Part shown: one piece after another, positions 9,070 to 18,083 of the stretch
Layout: every line of letters begins with the position of its first letter
How positions within the stretch are numbered: the first letter of the stretch is position 1
NCBI GenBank assembly: GCA_017629175.1
Contig: JAGBXS010000028.1
Location: 1 to 53,042 of the forward strand
DNA: 53,042 bases
Origin: Clostridia bacterium
GTDB lineage: Bacteria > Bacillota > Clostridia > Oscillospirales > CAG-382
Direction: 5' to 3'
Program-made: the position numbers and the translations under genes
Notes under the pieces: generated by a model
Database searches by the model: none
The model's input: only the letters and a program-made list of their open reading frames with translations
What the model was told of the DNA's origin: nothing

Positions 9070-12000
9070 TTATCTCTGAAACGGAAGAAATTCATTCAGA
9101 ACACTTTCGTCGGGAACATAAATTTCAACACTGCCATGGTCACTCACCTCAGCGGAAACCTCGACGGCAAACACTGAAATGTCAGAAACCGCTTTCACGC
9201 CGGTAACGTATTCCCCGTCTGTATACACAAAGAGGGTAAGCAAATCGATGGGATCGGCAAGATGCTCCGGAGAGAACACAAAGACATAATGCCCATCCTC
9301 TTCGTAAATATCCTCGAAAGGCGTTTCGGAGAAGAACGGATCGGAATCCCCGATTTCCGTATCATGCTCCGGACTTTCCGTTTCGTCGGATACAATGCCC
9401 TCTTCAAGGTTGAAGAAATAAACGATTGCAGAAGCAGGATTACGCCGAAACTCCTCGAACGTGATCAACCGCTTTTCGGAAAGAACCAAAACCTCTGTAT
9501 GAGAGGATCCGTATTCCCCGCGGATCTCTTTTTCAAGATAGATCGTCTCGTTGTAAATCAACACGCGGTTAATGATGGAACAATCCTTCAACGAGCCATA
9601 CTCCGACCTACGGGGTATATCGCGGGAGGTCAGACCGAGGAAATACGGTATATCGAAGGTCAGGTCGCCGCTCAAAGCACCGCCTTCGTAAGACAAACCG
9701 CCCGCAACGGAAACGTTATTCAATGCAAAAGAGAATAGCCTAAGATCCAAGCTACCGTCAATTCGCCAGGAGCCTGCCGAAAGCGTGTTATAAACAGCCT
9801 GCATCATATCCGCAAGCTCGGTAATATCTGTATATTCCTCGGGAGAGGGCATAACAACAGGACGAGGATCACATGCGACCAACAGCAAAGAAACAGCCTC
9901 GGAAGAGAACCGCACCACGTTCAACTCGTCTCCGAGCCAGCTGAGCGTCAGAATTCCATCTGCGGTATCAACCGTTAAATTCCCGTTTTTGTACGAAACG
10001 CTCTTAATTTCGGATAGATCGCCAGACAAGCCTGCCAACGGGAATATTGCGGCTCCCAAGGATTCTTCCGACAACTCAACCAACGAAACAGGAGAATCGG
10101 AGAAAAGTGAAAGCAACTTGATACCGCCGATATCTGCATAAACAGCACTTGTATCGTAGTACAGTTTCACAGGCTGGCTGATGGTGTTGCTGAAAACAGA
10201 CTCAAAAGCCAACTGCTCCAAGGAGCCGTCGTTGGAAAGGCGGATGTCAAAGCGATTGATCAATACCGCAACAATGTCGCTGTAATAGTTTCCGGTAAAC
10301 GCAAGCTCTTTTTTCTCTGCCAAAGCAGACAGTTTTCCCAAAAGATCTTCCAGGTCGATGCATTTTTCCTTTTGGGGAACATCGATGGAAACGACATCTT
10401 GGCTTCCGTACAATTTCGTGCTGCGCACGATGGTCTCACCGCTGACCAAGCGGAAGGAATCCTTATTCAAGTACAGCGTAAAGGACTCGAAAACCAATTT
10501 CATCTGATGGTTTTCCACTTGAATCGCTTCCAAAGAAGAGGAAGACAGGTCAAGGGAGTCGCCGGCTCTTACGTCAGAACCGCTGAAAGCGGAATCGCCA
10601 CCGGAAAGCAACTGCAATTTATCGGCAGGAAGATACCCGTCGAACAAGGCGTGACTGAGATACATGTGATCCGCTGCGTAGAATAGGTCGATATCTTCCC
10701 CGCTCAAAGCGGTGCTGAATTTCAAAACAAGATCAGACTCAAGCGAGCCGACAACGTCAACGTTAAATTTTTCCTGCGCGGATTGAACAACAAGCGTTGC
10801 GTAAATAGACTTCGCTCCCAAAAGCTCGGGATAAACGGAGTCGTCTAAGAACGCAGTAAGCTCTGCGGCAGACAAAGAGTGCTTCACCGCAGGAAGCTCG
10901 CCTGCAGAGTGATCCCCGTATCCGGTTTTAGTGGCAACTACAACCGTTGACCCGTTTTCATAGACAAGCGAATTCCCGCGGAACCGCACAAGGGATTCCC
11001 CAAAGCGCACAACCATGCTGTTCTTTTCTATGGAAACACGAACACCGGAAGTCATTTCTCCTTCGGCAGCGTACTCCACGGACGAGCTTTTTGAAAATAA
11101 CGCCAACAAAGTCTCAAGCTCAGCATAAGAACCATGCACAGCTACATCACTCAAGATAGCAATCGCAGAGTCTTCCGCGAAGAACAGCGATAACGGCATC
11201 GATTCATCCAAAAACTGCACCGCAAAGGAAGGCTTTTCGCCAAGGGAAAGGATAGCATTCGCCGACACATCGTGCTCGCCGGTAATGCCAACCATGTAGT
11301 ATGTGTTGGGTTGCTGTAAAGCCTCAAAGAGGATATTGAGGGAATCCAGCCCTTGGGTAATATCTTCGTAGCCTACTAGGGTCGGCAATTCACTGCGAGC
11401 ATTCGACTGCTTCATGTGCAAAGAGCCCGACGTTCCCGCCATAGACAGATCAACCGTCAGCTCCTCAATCGTCATGGACGCAGTATCCAAAACAACATAG
11501 AAGGAGACCTCCTCGGAAGCGGAAGAGAGAATTAACTTACCGTTCTCATTTTTGATGCTGATGTCGTCCATCAACGACCCGACGGAGGAAGATATACCGC
11601 CTCCATCCCGCTGTGAAGAACTGCCGATGTTCGCAAGAGGACTCACTTTCCCATTAAAAGCATCGGCATCGGTGCTAAGCTTATTCTCAGAAAAAGCGAA
11701 ATAATACTTTCCGTTGCGATAAACCAGAGAAAACTCTTCGCCGACGGCATAAATACTGCTATCACCGGTCTCTAATGAGATCTGTAAAGGAATTTCCTCG
11801 CCCGACATAGTCAGCGTAGCATCGTAGGTATTGGAATTTCCGAAGAGAGAGAACAAAAAATTATATCCCGTAGAAAGAGGCGGAACCTCACTATCCGCAT
11901 TCAGTTGGGAGAACGCACCGAAGAAATCCGCTTCGATATGAGTAACAGTATCGTAAGAAAAGGTCTCTATGTACTTGGACTTACAAACCGTTTCTCCAAT

Positions 12001-12750
12001 CAGATCCATATAAACAGTGTACTCTTCTTTGTATTCCGCTCGCAAAGGACGGAAGGAAGCATCCATATCCAAATTGATCTCTACGGATTTGAAGACAGGA
12101 TCTTCTTCCAGCTGAAGCAACGTGCGGAGGGATCTTCCGTAATACAGCGCTGCCTCGGCAGAAAGCTGAAAGGAGAAGGAATAGACACCCTCGTTTTCGT
12201 AAAGATAAAAACCCGTTGTAAGAGTACGTTCGTTCATCAAATATGCCGACAATCCGTCATACGACGGTCCGAAAGCATCGTAATAAGCGTTCATCGATAC
12301 GGCAATCGGCGTATCAGCCCATGAAATATGACCCGAGCCAAGAATCTCGCAAGGCCTGAGAAAAGCCTTCTCACCGTTGAGATATTGCTGGAGCCCCACA
12401 TTGACCAAAGAGCCCGTATTCATTTGCTGAACGGACACTCCCTCGGAGGTCACGACACGGCGGTTATTGATCAATTGCCGATAGTTAAAAAACAAAATCT
12501 GCGTATCGATAACACCCTCGGTGGAAGTGGAAAATTCTCCATGCTCCGCAAGGGCGCTTTGGCAAAGCTGCCACGCCTGCAAAGGAGTACATTCGTCAGG
12601 GGTCAAAAGATCCTCGGAAACCTCGGAGGATGTCTCCTCCGTCCTCAAGATCGGCAAAAGGAACCGCAAGCCGAAAAAGAAGGGTAAGAACAAGCAAAAC
12701 AGAATACACAGAACACTGATTGTTCCAAGAAAGACTCTTCTGTTTTTCAT
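9070..12750 (-). CDS. Large membrane-anchored repeat protein, unknown function
   Basis: This 1226-residue protein is not assignable to a family I know. The start at 12750 (MKNRRVF) has AAGGAGA 7 bases upstream. Residues about 5-33 form one hydrophobic segment (signal anchor) with no lipobox, so the bulk should lie outside the membrane. The rest is beta-rich and, by eye, is made of about five degenerate units of roughly 172 residues starting near 295, 471, 635, 808 and 983. Each starts with a short helix-like stretch, continues with strands, and has a late motif like VSYKNGNL, IQVENHQMKL, VSIEKNSMVV or ISIKNENGKL. It is a stand-alone gene between the epimerase pseudogene (divergent) and dapA. 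No hairpin terminator follows, so some read-through into dap is possible. A lipid- or polymer-binding surface role is only a guess from the repeat style. Confidence 0.8.
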   Translation of the reverse strand: MKNRRVFLGTISVLCILFCLFLPFFFGLRFLLPILRTEETSSEVSEDLLTPDECTPLQAWQLCQSALAEHGEFSTSTEGVIDTQILFFNYRQLINNRRVVTSEGVSVQQMNTGSLVNVGLQQYLNGEKAFLRPCEILGSGHISWADTPIAVSMNAYYDAFGPSYDGLSAYLMNERTLTTGFYLYENEGVYSFSFQLSAEAALYYGRSLRTLLQLEEDPVFKSVEINLDMDASFRPLRAEYKEEYTVYMDLIGETVCKSKYIETFSYDTVTHIEADFFGAFSQLNADSEVPPLSTGYNFLFSLFGNSNTYDATLTMSGEEIPLQISLETGDSSIYAVGEEFSLVYRNGKYYFAFSENKLSTDADAFNGKVSPLANIGSSSQRDGGGISSSVGSLMDDISIKNENGKLILSSASEEVSFYVVLDTASMTIEELTVDLSMAGTSGSLHMKQSNARSELPTLVGYEDITQGLDSLNILFEALQQPNTYYMVGITGEHDVSANAILSLGEKPSFAVQFLDESMPLSLFFAEDSAIAILSDVAVHGSYAELETLLALFSKSSSVEYAAEGEMTSGVRVSIEKNSMVVRFGESLVRFRGNSLVYENGSTVVVATKTGYGDHSAGELPAVKHSLSAAELTAFLDDSVYPELLGAKSIYATLVVQSAQEKFNVDVVGSLESDLVLKFSTALSGEDIDLFYAADHMYLSHALFDGYLPADKLQLLSGGDSAFSGSDVRAGDSLDLSSSSLEAIQVENHQMKLVFESFTLYLNKDSFRLVSGETIVRSTKLYGSQDVVSIDVPQKEKCIDLEDLLGKLSALAEKKELAFTGNYYSDIVAVLINRFDIRLSNDGSLEQLAFESVFSNTISQPVKLYYDTSAVYADIGGIKLLSLFSDSPVSLVELSEESLGAAIFPLAGLSGDLSEIKSVSYKNGNLTVDTADGILTLSWLGDELNVVRFSSEAVSLLLVACDPRPVVMPSPEEYTDITELADMMQAVYNTLSAGSWRIDGSLDLRLFSFALNNVSVAGGLSYEGGALSGDLTFDIPYFLGLTSRDIPRRSEYGSLKDCSIINRVLIYNETIYLEKEIRGEYGSSHTEVLVLSEKRLITFEEFRRNPASAIVYFFNLEEGIVSDETESPEHDTEIGDSDPFFSETPFEDIYEEDGHYVFVFSPEHLADPIDLLTLFVYTDGEYVTGVKAVSDISVFAVEVSAEVSDHGSVEIYVPDESVLNEFLPFQR

Positions 12751-12788
12751 TTTCTGTCTCCTTCCCTTATCTAAAAAATTCTCATTGT

Positions 12789-12817
12789 ATTGTAACACAA
12801 AACAAGAAAAAAAGCAA
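12789..12817 (-). promoter_or_regulatory. Probable promoter of the repeat-protein gene
   Basis: On the minus strand TTGCTT (12812-12817), a 17-base spacer and TACAAT (12789-12794) lie about 40 bases before the start codon. The -35 is weak. It is back to back with the plus-strand promoter at 12853. Confidence 0.55.
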
Positions 12818-12852
12818 GTGAATTTTAAGTGTTTCCTTGTGAAAAATCGCAG

Positions 12853-12881
12853 TTGACAGCGGAATTTGTCTATGGTAAACT
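12853..12881 (+). promoter_or_regulatory. Promoter of the epimerase remnant and MBL fusion gene
   Basis: TTGACA (12853-12858), a 17-base spacer and TAAACT (12876-12881) are followed by AAGGAG at 12901. The promoter is intact although the first gene behind it is dead, so it now most likely drives the downstream MBL/C_GCAxxG_C_C gene. Confidence 0.75.
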
Positions 12882-12912
12882 ATTGATACACAGAGTACAT
12901 AAGGAGATAAAA

Positions 12913-13361
12913 ATAAATATCCTCGTTCTCGGCGGCACTCGCTTCATGGGTAAGCATCTCGTTTCGGCACTGATGATTACACGAAACGACTTCTCTTTTA
13001 CATTCAAAAAATTGTTGAGGGCTCTCCTGCATTCGTTGATAATTATGATGCGCAAATGGCTTTCGTGCGCTCTGATGAAGCAGGAGAATTCCTGGCACAG
13101 TTTGCAGATAATGACTTTACAGGCTATATCAACGGTGACAGCGAGGGTACCGTATCGATAAAAGACATATCTGAATACGTCTGCAAAAAAACCGGAAAAA
13201 CACTTCTTTTCTCCGAATTAGGTGAGCCTGCGCCGTACAACGGAGAAGCGCCCTATACTATTAATACGGAGCTTGCGAATTCGATCGGATTTTCTTTTAC
13301 CCCCTTGCACCAATGGATATGGACACTCATCGACCACTATTTAAAGGAGTTAAACGTCTGA
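12913..13361 (+). pseudogene. NAD-dependent epimerase/dehydratase, decayed remnant
   Basis: Two pieces of one short-chain NAD-dependent epimerase are joined out of frame. From 12913 the frame reads NILVLGGTRFMGKHLVSAL, the N-terminal Rossmann strand and Gly motif. From about 12972 another frame reads DDYTKRLLFYIQKIVEG and runs on through DAQMAFVRSDEAG, INGDSEGTVSIKDI and GEPAPYNG to the stop at 13361. This is the C-terminal third of the same family (normally ~290-310 residues). About 150 middle residues are missing, the frame shifts at the joint, and the codon at the expected start (12913, six bases after AAGGAG) is ATA, not ATG. Promoter and ribosome site survive. The C-terminal frame is stop-free, which suggests a recent loss. 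Confidence 0.88.
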
Positions 13362-13368
13362 AAATAAT

Positions 13369-14589
13369 ATGAGAATCAGTGTATTATGTGAGGACTCCCC
13401 TCTCTGCTCTCGATTTGAAGCGGAACATGGCCTGTCCTTTCTGATCCAAACCGAAAAGAATAAAATTCTGTTTGATGCAGGGCAAAGCGATCTTTTTCTG
13501 CGCAACGCAGAAAAGCTGGGCGAAAAATTACAGGATGTTGATATCTTCATTCTCTCCCACGGACATTACGATCACGGCAACGGCTTGGAATACTTTATGC
13601 AACGCAACTCCCGCGCCAAGATATACGTCCACCCCCTTGCTTTTGCCGAGTTTTTCCACGGAGAACGGTATATCGGGCTTTCGGAGAAAGCGAAAGCTTC
13701 GCAGGATCGTTTCGTGATGCTTGACCAAAAAATCGATTTGGACCAAGAGCTCTCTGTTTTGCCTGCAGATTTACTTGCAGAGGCAAAGCCAACCGATTTG
13801 CTGATAAAATGTGGCGATACGTTAGTACCCGATCGTTTTGAACATGAGTTATATTTGGTCGTTACCCAAGGCAACGAAAAAGTTCTTTTTACGGGATGCT
13901 GCCATCGAGGTATTCTCGCTGTTCTCGAAGTTGCAAAACAGAACGGGATCACACATATCGTAGGCGGATTTCATCTAACTGACACGCTTTCTACGGAGCA
14001 ACTCGCAATCATTGCAGAGGAATTACGCAATTCCTGTATCAGCTGCTATTCCGGACATTGCACCCACTTCACCGCAGCAGAACACCTAAGCAAGGTTTTA
14101 GGGAAAAGATTTCACAGACTTGCCTCCGGCATGATGTTTTCTATCGGCGGAAAGCCTGAGCTTGCCGGAACCTTATTCCGCCAAGGATACAACTGTTCCC
14201 AAGCTGTGCTGGGCGCATTTGCGGAAGAATTGGGGCTCCCCTTTGAAACTGCTGTAAAGCTCTCTTGCTCCTTCGGAGGCGGTATGGGCAGAATGCGCGA
14301 GGTCTGCGGAGCCGTGAGCGGTATGCTCTTGGTATGTGGAATGGCGAAGGGATATTCCACTCCGGAAACCGGCATCGTCAAAGCGGAGCATTACCGTCTG
14401 GTGCAAGAGCTGGCAAAATGCTTCAAGGAACGGCACGGAAGTATTTATTGCCACGACCTGCTTGGCGGCACGGCAAGCACACTCCCCACCCCCACGGAAA
14501 GAAACCATTCCTTCTACAACAGCCGTCCTTGTGAAAAATTGATTGCATCCGCGGCTTCCATTTTGGAAGAAATCCTATTCCGTCAATAA
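13369..14589 (+). CDS. MBL-fold hydrolase fused to a C_GCAxxG_C_C domain
   Basis: This is a 406-residue, two-domain protein. Residues 1-~262 are a metallo-beta-lactamase fold: the di-metal motif SHGHYDHGNG (near residue 64), then TGCCHRG, GGFHLTD and SGHCTHF. It resembles the group often annotated as dihydropterin-ribofuranosylaminobenzene-phosphate synthase-like MBL. Residues ~265-406 are a C_GCAxxG_C_C domain: RQGYNCSQAVL, LSCSFGGGMG, VCGAVSG, KCF and YCHDLL carry the cysteine set. This domain is thought to relate to redox or metal handling but has no proven role. The ATG is 7 bases after the stop of the epimerase remnant and has no close ribosome site (AAGGAG is 19 bases off), so its translation may depend on ribosomes from the remnant. 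A terminator follows. Confidence 0.85.
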   Translation: MRISVLCEDSPLCSRFEAEHGLSFLIQTEKNKILFDAGQSDLFLRNAEKLGEKLQDVDIFILSHGHYDHGNGLEYFMQRNSRAKIYVHPLAFAEFFHGERYIGLSEKAKASQDRFVMLDQKIDLDQELSVLPADLLAEAKPTDLLIKCGDTLVPDRFEHELYLVVTQGNEKVLFTGCCHRGILAVLEVAKQNGITHIVGGFHLTDTLSTEQLAIIAEELRNSCISCYSGHCTHFTAAEHLSKVLGKRFHRLASGMMFSIGGKPELAGTLFRQGYNCSQAVLGAFAEELGLPFETAVKLSCSFGGGMGRMREVCGAVSGMLLVCGMAKGYSTPETGIVKAEHYRLVQELAKCFKERHGSIYCHDLLGGTASTLPTPTERNHSFYNSRPCEKLIASAASILEEILFRQ

Positions 14590-14597
14590 ATGAATAG

Positions 14598-14634
14598 CGA
14601 CCGACGGTACGATCGTACCGTCGGTCGTTTTGTT
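14598..14634 (+). terminator. Terminator after the MBL fusion gene
   Basis: A perfect 13-bp stem (14598-14610 with 14615-14627) around a GATC loop is followed by TTTTGTT. It lies in the convergent gap with the MBOAT cluster, whose last gene ends at 14633. Confidence 0.85.
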
Positions 14635-14947
14635 ATATGATGGGAACTTCCAATTCTTCTTCCTCTGCAAGAAATTCGGCAAAGGTTTTTCCTTTCATAG
14701 GAATTACCTTCCACGCAAAATAAGCGGCGTACTTTTCAAAGCAGTCCGGACAGATCCAATCTTGGCTTTCTTCGTCGTGAAAGCCCTCGCTGTATTCCTG
14801 CGCTCTACCACTGATATGTCCCCAGCAAAAGACGCATAGCGCGAATTCCTTGGGAAAAGATGGTACATATTCTTTCTCATGCAAGGTTGCTTCGATTAAA
14901 TAAGCTTTAAGACGAAGCTCATCTTCCAAGGTTCTTTTTCTTGCCAT
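14633..14947 (-). CDS. Small two-CxxC zinc-ribbon-like protein
   Basis: This 104-residue protein starts at 14947 (MARKRT), with AAAGG 8 bases upstream. An in-frame ATG 6 codons earlier has no better site. Two cysteine pairs, CVFC (near residue 37) and CPDC (near residue 66), could bind one zinc. The C-terminus is acidic. I do not recognise the family. It overlaps the end of the preceding membrane gene by 29 bases, so it is translated with it. It is the last gene of the acyltransferase cluster. An adaptor or regulatory role is possible but not shown. Confidence 0.7.
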   Translation of the reverse strand: MARKRTLEDELRLKAYLIEATLHEKEYVPSFPKEFALCVFCWGHISGRAQEYSEGFHDEESQDWICPDCFEKYAAYFAWKVIPMKGKTFAEFLAEEEELEVPII

Positions 14948-15569
14948 TTTTTCGACCTTTCGCATATAGTCGATATGAATATCCCATGATGGATTTCATA
15001 TCTGCAAAGATGTAGTACACCTCTCTGGGGTTCTTACAAACCAGGCGGAGATATACGGGCTTCCCGAGGGACAAACTTCGCATATCGGCTTTTTCGGGAT
15101 TCTTTTGAGCGTTTTTCAGATTGTAAAGACGATTCAAGCCCGGCATCCTTCGAAGATAATCCTTCCGACAACGTATAGAAACGGAAGCAAACCGAGGCGC
15201 GAACCAAAGCTTTTTGACGGTAATGCTTTCAACAGCATTTAGCGGCAGCTCGTCCATCTGCGGGATCTGTTTTCTGATATACCGATAGACGGAATACTGC
15301 GTGACCGCAAAATAATTTCCGTACAATGATCGTGTTCCGATAAAATACGCCCATGCAAAGAAAACAGCACCGAGAAGCAATGTTACAAACACCGACAAAG
15401 GGGAGAACGCCCAAATCACGACGAGAGATATAAGGAACGTTACCAAAAATGCGATGACTACATATGCAGAAAACGCATAAAACCAAGGAAGCTCTTTTAC
15501 AATCTGAAATCGCTCATCCTTACGGAAAAAGCTTTCCATTGCAACCAATGCGGTTTTTTCGCGCCACAT
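14919..15569 (-). CDS. Two-helix membrane protein, PH-like C-terminal part
   Basis: This is about 216 residues if started at 15569, just after the stop of the preceding gene. An alternative ATG is at 15539; neither has a clear ribosome site, so coupling from the upstream gene is likely. Two membrane segments lie near residues 30-80 (YAFSAYVVIAFLVTFLIS and VFVTLLLGAVFFAWAYF). They are followed by a soluble part with NYFAVTQYSVYR and NAVESITVKK, which looks like the bacterial PH/YdbT-type beta fold that reads out unfolded or membrane-proximal surfaces (weak resemblance). It follows the second DHHW gene in the MBOAT operon and overlaps the next gene by 29 bases. Confidence 0.7.
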   Translation of the reverse strand: MWREKTALVAMESFFRKDERFQIVKELPWFYAFSAYVVIAFLVTFLISLVVIWAFSPLSVFVTLLLGAVFFAWAYFIGTRSLYGNYFAVTQYSVYRYIRKQIPQMDELPLNAVESITVKKLWFAPRFASVSIRCRKDYLRRMPGLNRLYNLKNAQKNPEKADMRSLSLGKPVYLRLVCKNPREVYYIFADMKSIMGYSYRLYAKGRKNGKKKNLGR

Positions 15570-15573
15570 ACGA

Positions 15574-16899
15574 TCAGCTATATAAGATGGAGTCCAAATT
15601 CCACTCTGCAAGGATGTAAATCACATAATCGGGCTTTTCGGAAGCGATCAAGGATTGATCCCAACGATATCCCCACATACCCATGTAATGGGTTTTGTTC
15701 ATACGTTCAGCCAATATGTCATACATCTGCGTGGAATAGGAATCGCGAAGAACGATACAAGAGGGCAACTCCTCGCGCTTGGTATTGATGATTTTTTCCT
15801 CGGTCACAGCATTGCTGTAACAGAGCTGTGTGGTTGACCCGTAGCGCTTTATGGAAGTGATGGCAGAAGGCGCATCAAATTCAAAGGTACGGTAATATGC
15901 ATATTCCTTAACCTTGCTTTGAGACATTGCGAGATAATAGGTCATATCCCCGCTTTCGTAATACCCGGGATTCCAGTTGAATTCATCAATGGCGCGAGGC
16001 GCCGCCTCGGGGAAGGTTTTGGCAACCTGTTCGAAAAGTGCCTTGTAAGCTATGTATGCGCCGTAATCCGACCAATGGCTGTCCAGCTTATAGTACAGCG
16101 GCATTTCATCGTTTTTATGCTCTTCAAAAAGCGCCTGCAGATCGATGGCAATACCGCCGCCTGCATTGATGGCATCCACAGCTTTGCTCAAGCGGGTTTC
16201 GGAAGCAAGCTCTCCGTAGGTTTCGGGAACCAGCTCGGGATAGACGGTCATGGAGGAAGGAACGATCAAGTAAATGATCGCGGCGTTTTCATTGTAAGAA
16301 CGCAATTGCTTCAATCTTTCTCCGATACGTTTTGTCAGACTGGTATATGCAGTATCTCTGGGAATGTTGGTGCCCTGGAAATCGGGAAGCATCTTCTGGA
16401 AAAAGAACTGAAAATTACCGCCGGTGACAACAGGCCACATTTCACTGCCGGGAGTTTTGGGAGCAACATTTACTCGGCTCTTTTCACCCACCATTTCACC
16501 GTTTAACGTCTCGTAAAGCACAACCTTGACAGGGGCGTTCTTGCACAGCAAACGCAAGGAAAACCATCCCTTGTAGGATTGAGAGCTGACAACCTCACCG
16601 CTACACTCGGCAGTAACAACTGCGCCCTCGGTGCAGGTGCCAACCATAGCAAAGTATGGCTTTTCGGAGTAGCTGTTATACAAAACCTTGATATTGTTTT
16701 CTCCGTACGTTTCATCCTCAGAAGCATCCTCAGAAAAATCCTCAGAACTCTCTTCGGGGATGCTCTCGCCTTCAGAAGAAATCGCGGAAGAGGTGTTGAC
16801 AGAAACAGATTCCTCAACAGCCCCGCTTTGCTCACAGGCGGAAAGCATGAAGGTTGCAACAAGCAACAAGGACAAAACAGACAGCAAAACTCTTTTCAT
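15574..16899 (-). CDS. DHHW-family lipoprotein (AlgJ/AlgX-like)
   Basis: This 441-residue lipoprotein has a lipobox LSAC at residues 19-22 and a Ser/Glu-rich linker (about 25-60). The body carries LDSHWSDYGAYIAYK near residue 270, the catalytic-type His motif of the DHHW/AlgJ-AlgX group (SGNH-like acetyl-transfer proteins). VLRDSYSTQMYD near residue 390 would be its nucleophile block. Together with MBOAT it should transfer acyl groups to a surface polymer outside the cell. The usual DHHW reads DSHW here. The ribosome site is GGAGACACAC before the ATG. It sits 12 bases after the other DHHW gene, so the two paralogues are expressed together. Confidence 0.85.
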   Translation of the reverse strand: MKRVLLSVLSLLLVATFMLSACEQSGAVEESVSVNTSSAISSEGESIPEESSEDFSEDASEDETYGENNIKVLYNSYSEKPYFAMVGTCTEGAVVTAECSGEVVSSQSYKGWFSLRLLCKNAPVKVVLYETLNGEMVGEKSRVNVAPKTPGSEMWPVVTGGNFQFFFQKMLPDFQGTNIPRDTAYTSLTKRIGERLKQLRSYNENAAIIYLIVPSSMTVYPELVPETYGELASETRLSKAVDAINAGGGIAIDLQALFEEHKNDEMPLYYKLDSHWSDYGAYIAYKALFEQVAKTFPEAAPRAIDEFNWNPGYYESGDMTYYLAMSQSKVKEYAYYRTFEFDAPSAITSIKRYGSTTQLCYSNAVTEEKIINTKREELPSCIVLRDSYSTQMYDILAERMNKTHYMGMWGYRWDQSLIASEKPDYVIYILAEWNLDSILYS

Positions 16900-16911
16900 G
16901 TGTGTCTCCTC

Positions 16912-18066
16912 TTATTTCAAATTGCCGAGATCGGCAGAAGTGATAATATTTTCTACGTTATAAACGATCAGCAAAGCATCTGCTGAGTAGGTCTCCACAG
17001 CTGCGGATAATGCGGTGTTGGTGCGAAGGTTCAAGGCTACGATATCATACTCACGTGCCAAGAACGGAATCAAGCAATTCGCAAAGGAGTCCTTGGCAAT
17101 CAAAAGCGTTTCACGCTCTTCACCGGGCTTACGGATCTCCGTAACGTTATGCGTGCCATCGAGAAAAACAGAGTATTTGTCGGCAACGTCCAAATAAGAA
17201 CGCTCGTAGAAACCGTCCAAAGGCTCACCGTCAACCGTAACGGTATATTCCCCATCGTCCGGTAAATGCCAGAGCTCCAAGAAATCTCTGGCGTATACAG
17301 GGAAATTCCCTTTTGCGGCGGTGGTACCGGAGAAATCGGCTATCAGCTCCTTCTCGAAACGATCGGGCGCAACAATACGATCTTCCTTGCCAAGCTCTTT
17401 CATAATCTCGCAATAGATGTAATATGCTCCCAGCGTTGTCCAATGGTGATCCGTCTTATACATCACGTACTCCCCGCCATCGTAACGATCGCGCAGGAGC
17501 GACAAGGTATCGATGTACCCGGCATTTTCTTCCAGAAGAGCGTTCATAGCCTCAAAAACGTCATCTCCGTCCGGTCTTTCGTAGGTAAAGGCGCTTTCGC
17601 AAACGTCAATGGTTCTTCCGGGCAACACGGTAACCATCGGGATCTCCAAGGAAGCGGAAAAACGGTTCAAAACCTCCAGCTGAGCCTTTACGGTATCCAA
17701 ATAAATGCGATCCGTGTCCTCGGTGATCTCCATGCGAGACTTATAGGCATCGAACTCCTTCACGGCCAACTGGTCGTAGGAATAAAGAACCCCGTTATTT
17801 TCCCCCTTTCCCAGCATAAGCTCAAAAAAGGAACGAACCCGCAGAAAGCTGTTTCTAAAGGGAAACTGGTCTGCAATATATACGTTCAGATCAGACGCAA
17901 ACTGTCCGGAGAAAAAGGAATCGGCGTTCAACGACGGAGCAGTGGCGAGGGTTCGATTTTCCTGCCGAGAAAACGCTTGATCGGGCAAAGCAAGAAAGAG
18001 GACAGAAAGCGTAAGGATGATCCCACAGAACAATACGACTGTTGCGTATTCGGAAAATTTCTTCAC
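16912..18066 (-). CDS. DHHW-family membrane-anchored protein
   Basis: This 384-residue protein begins with GTG at 18066, with AAGGGGAG upstream. An N-terminal membrane anchor is at about residues 9-28. ENRTLATAP and ADQFPFRNSFLRVRS are typical of AlgJ/DHHW proteins that partner MBOAT acyltransferases. The name-giving motif TDHHWTTLGAYYIY lies near residue 206. LLIAKDSFANCLIPFL near residue 327 is the GDS-like serine block. It is predicted to take acyl groups delivered by the MBOAT protein and modify a cell-wall polymer. It lies 17 bases after the MBOAT gene and before its lipoprotein paralogue. Confidence 0.88.
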   Translation of the reverse strand: MKKFSEYATVVLFCGIILTLSVLFLALPDQAFSRQENRTLATAPSLNADSFFSGQFASDLNVYIADQFPFRNSFLRVRSFFELMLGKGENNGVLYSYDQLAVKEFDAYKSRMEITEDTDRIYLDTVKAQLEVLNRFSASLEIPMVTVLPGRTIDVCESAFTYERPDGDDVFEAMNALLEENAGYIDTLSLLRDRYDGGEYVMYKTDHHWTTLGAYYIYCEIMKELGKEDRIVAPDRFEKELIADFSGTTAAKGNFPVYARDFLELWHLPDDGEYTVTVDGEPLDGFYERSYLDVADKYSVFLDGTHNVTEIRKPGEERETLLIAKDSFANCLIPFLAREYDIVALNLRTNTALSAAVETYSADALLIVYNVENIITSADLGNLK

Positions 18067-18083
18067 GTACAGACTCCCCTTTC

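Noticed and set aside
16688..16963. Ser-rich ORF antisense to the DHHW lipoprotein linker
   Set aside because: Arises from the repetitive Ser/Glu codons of the linker on the other strand.
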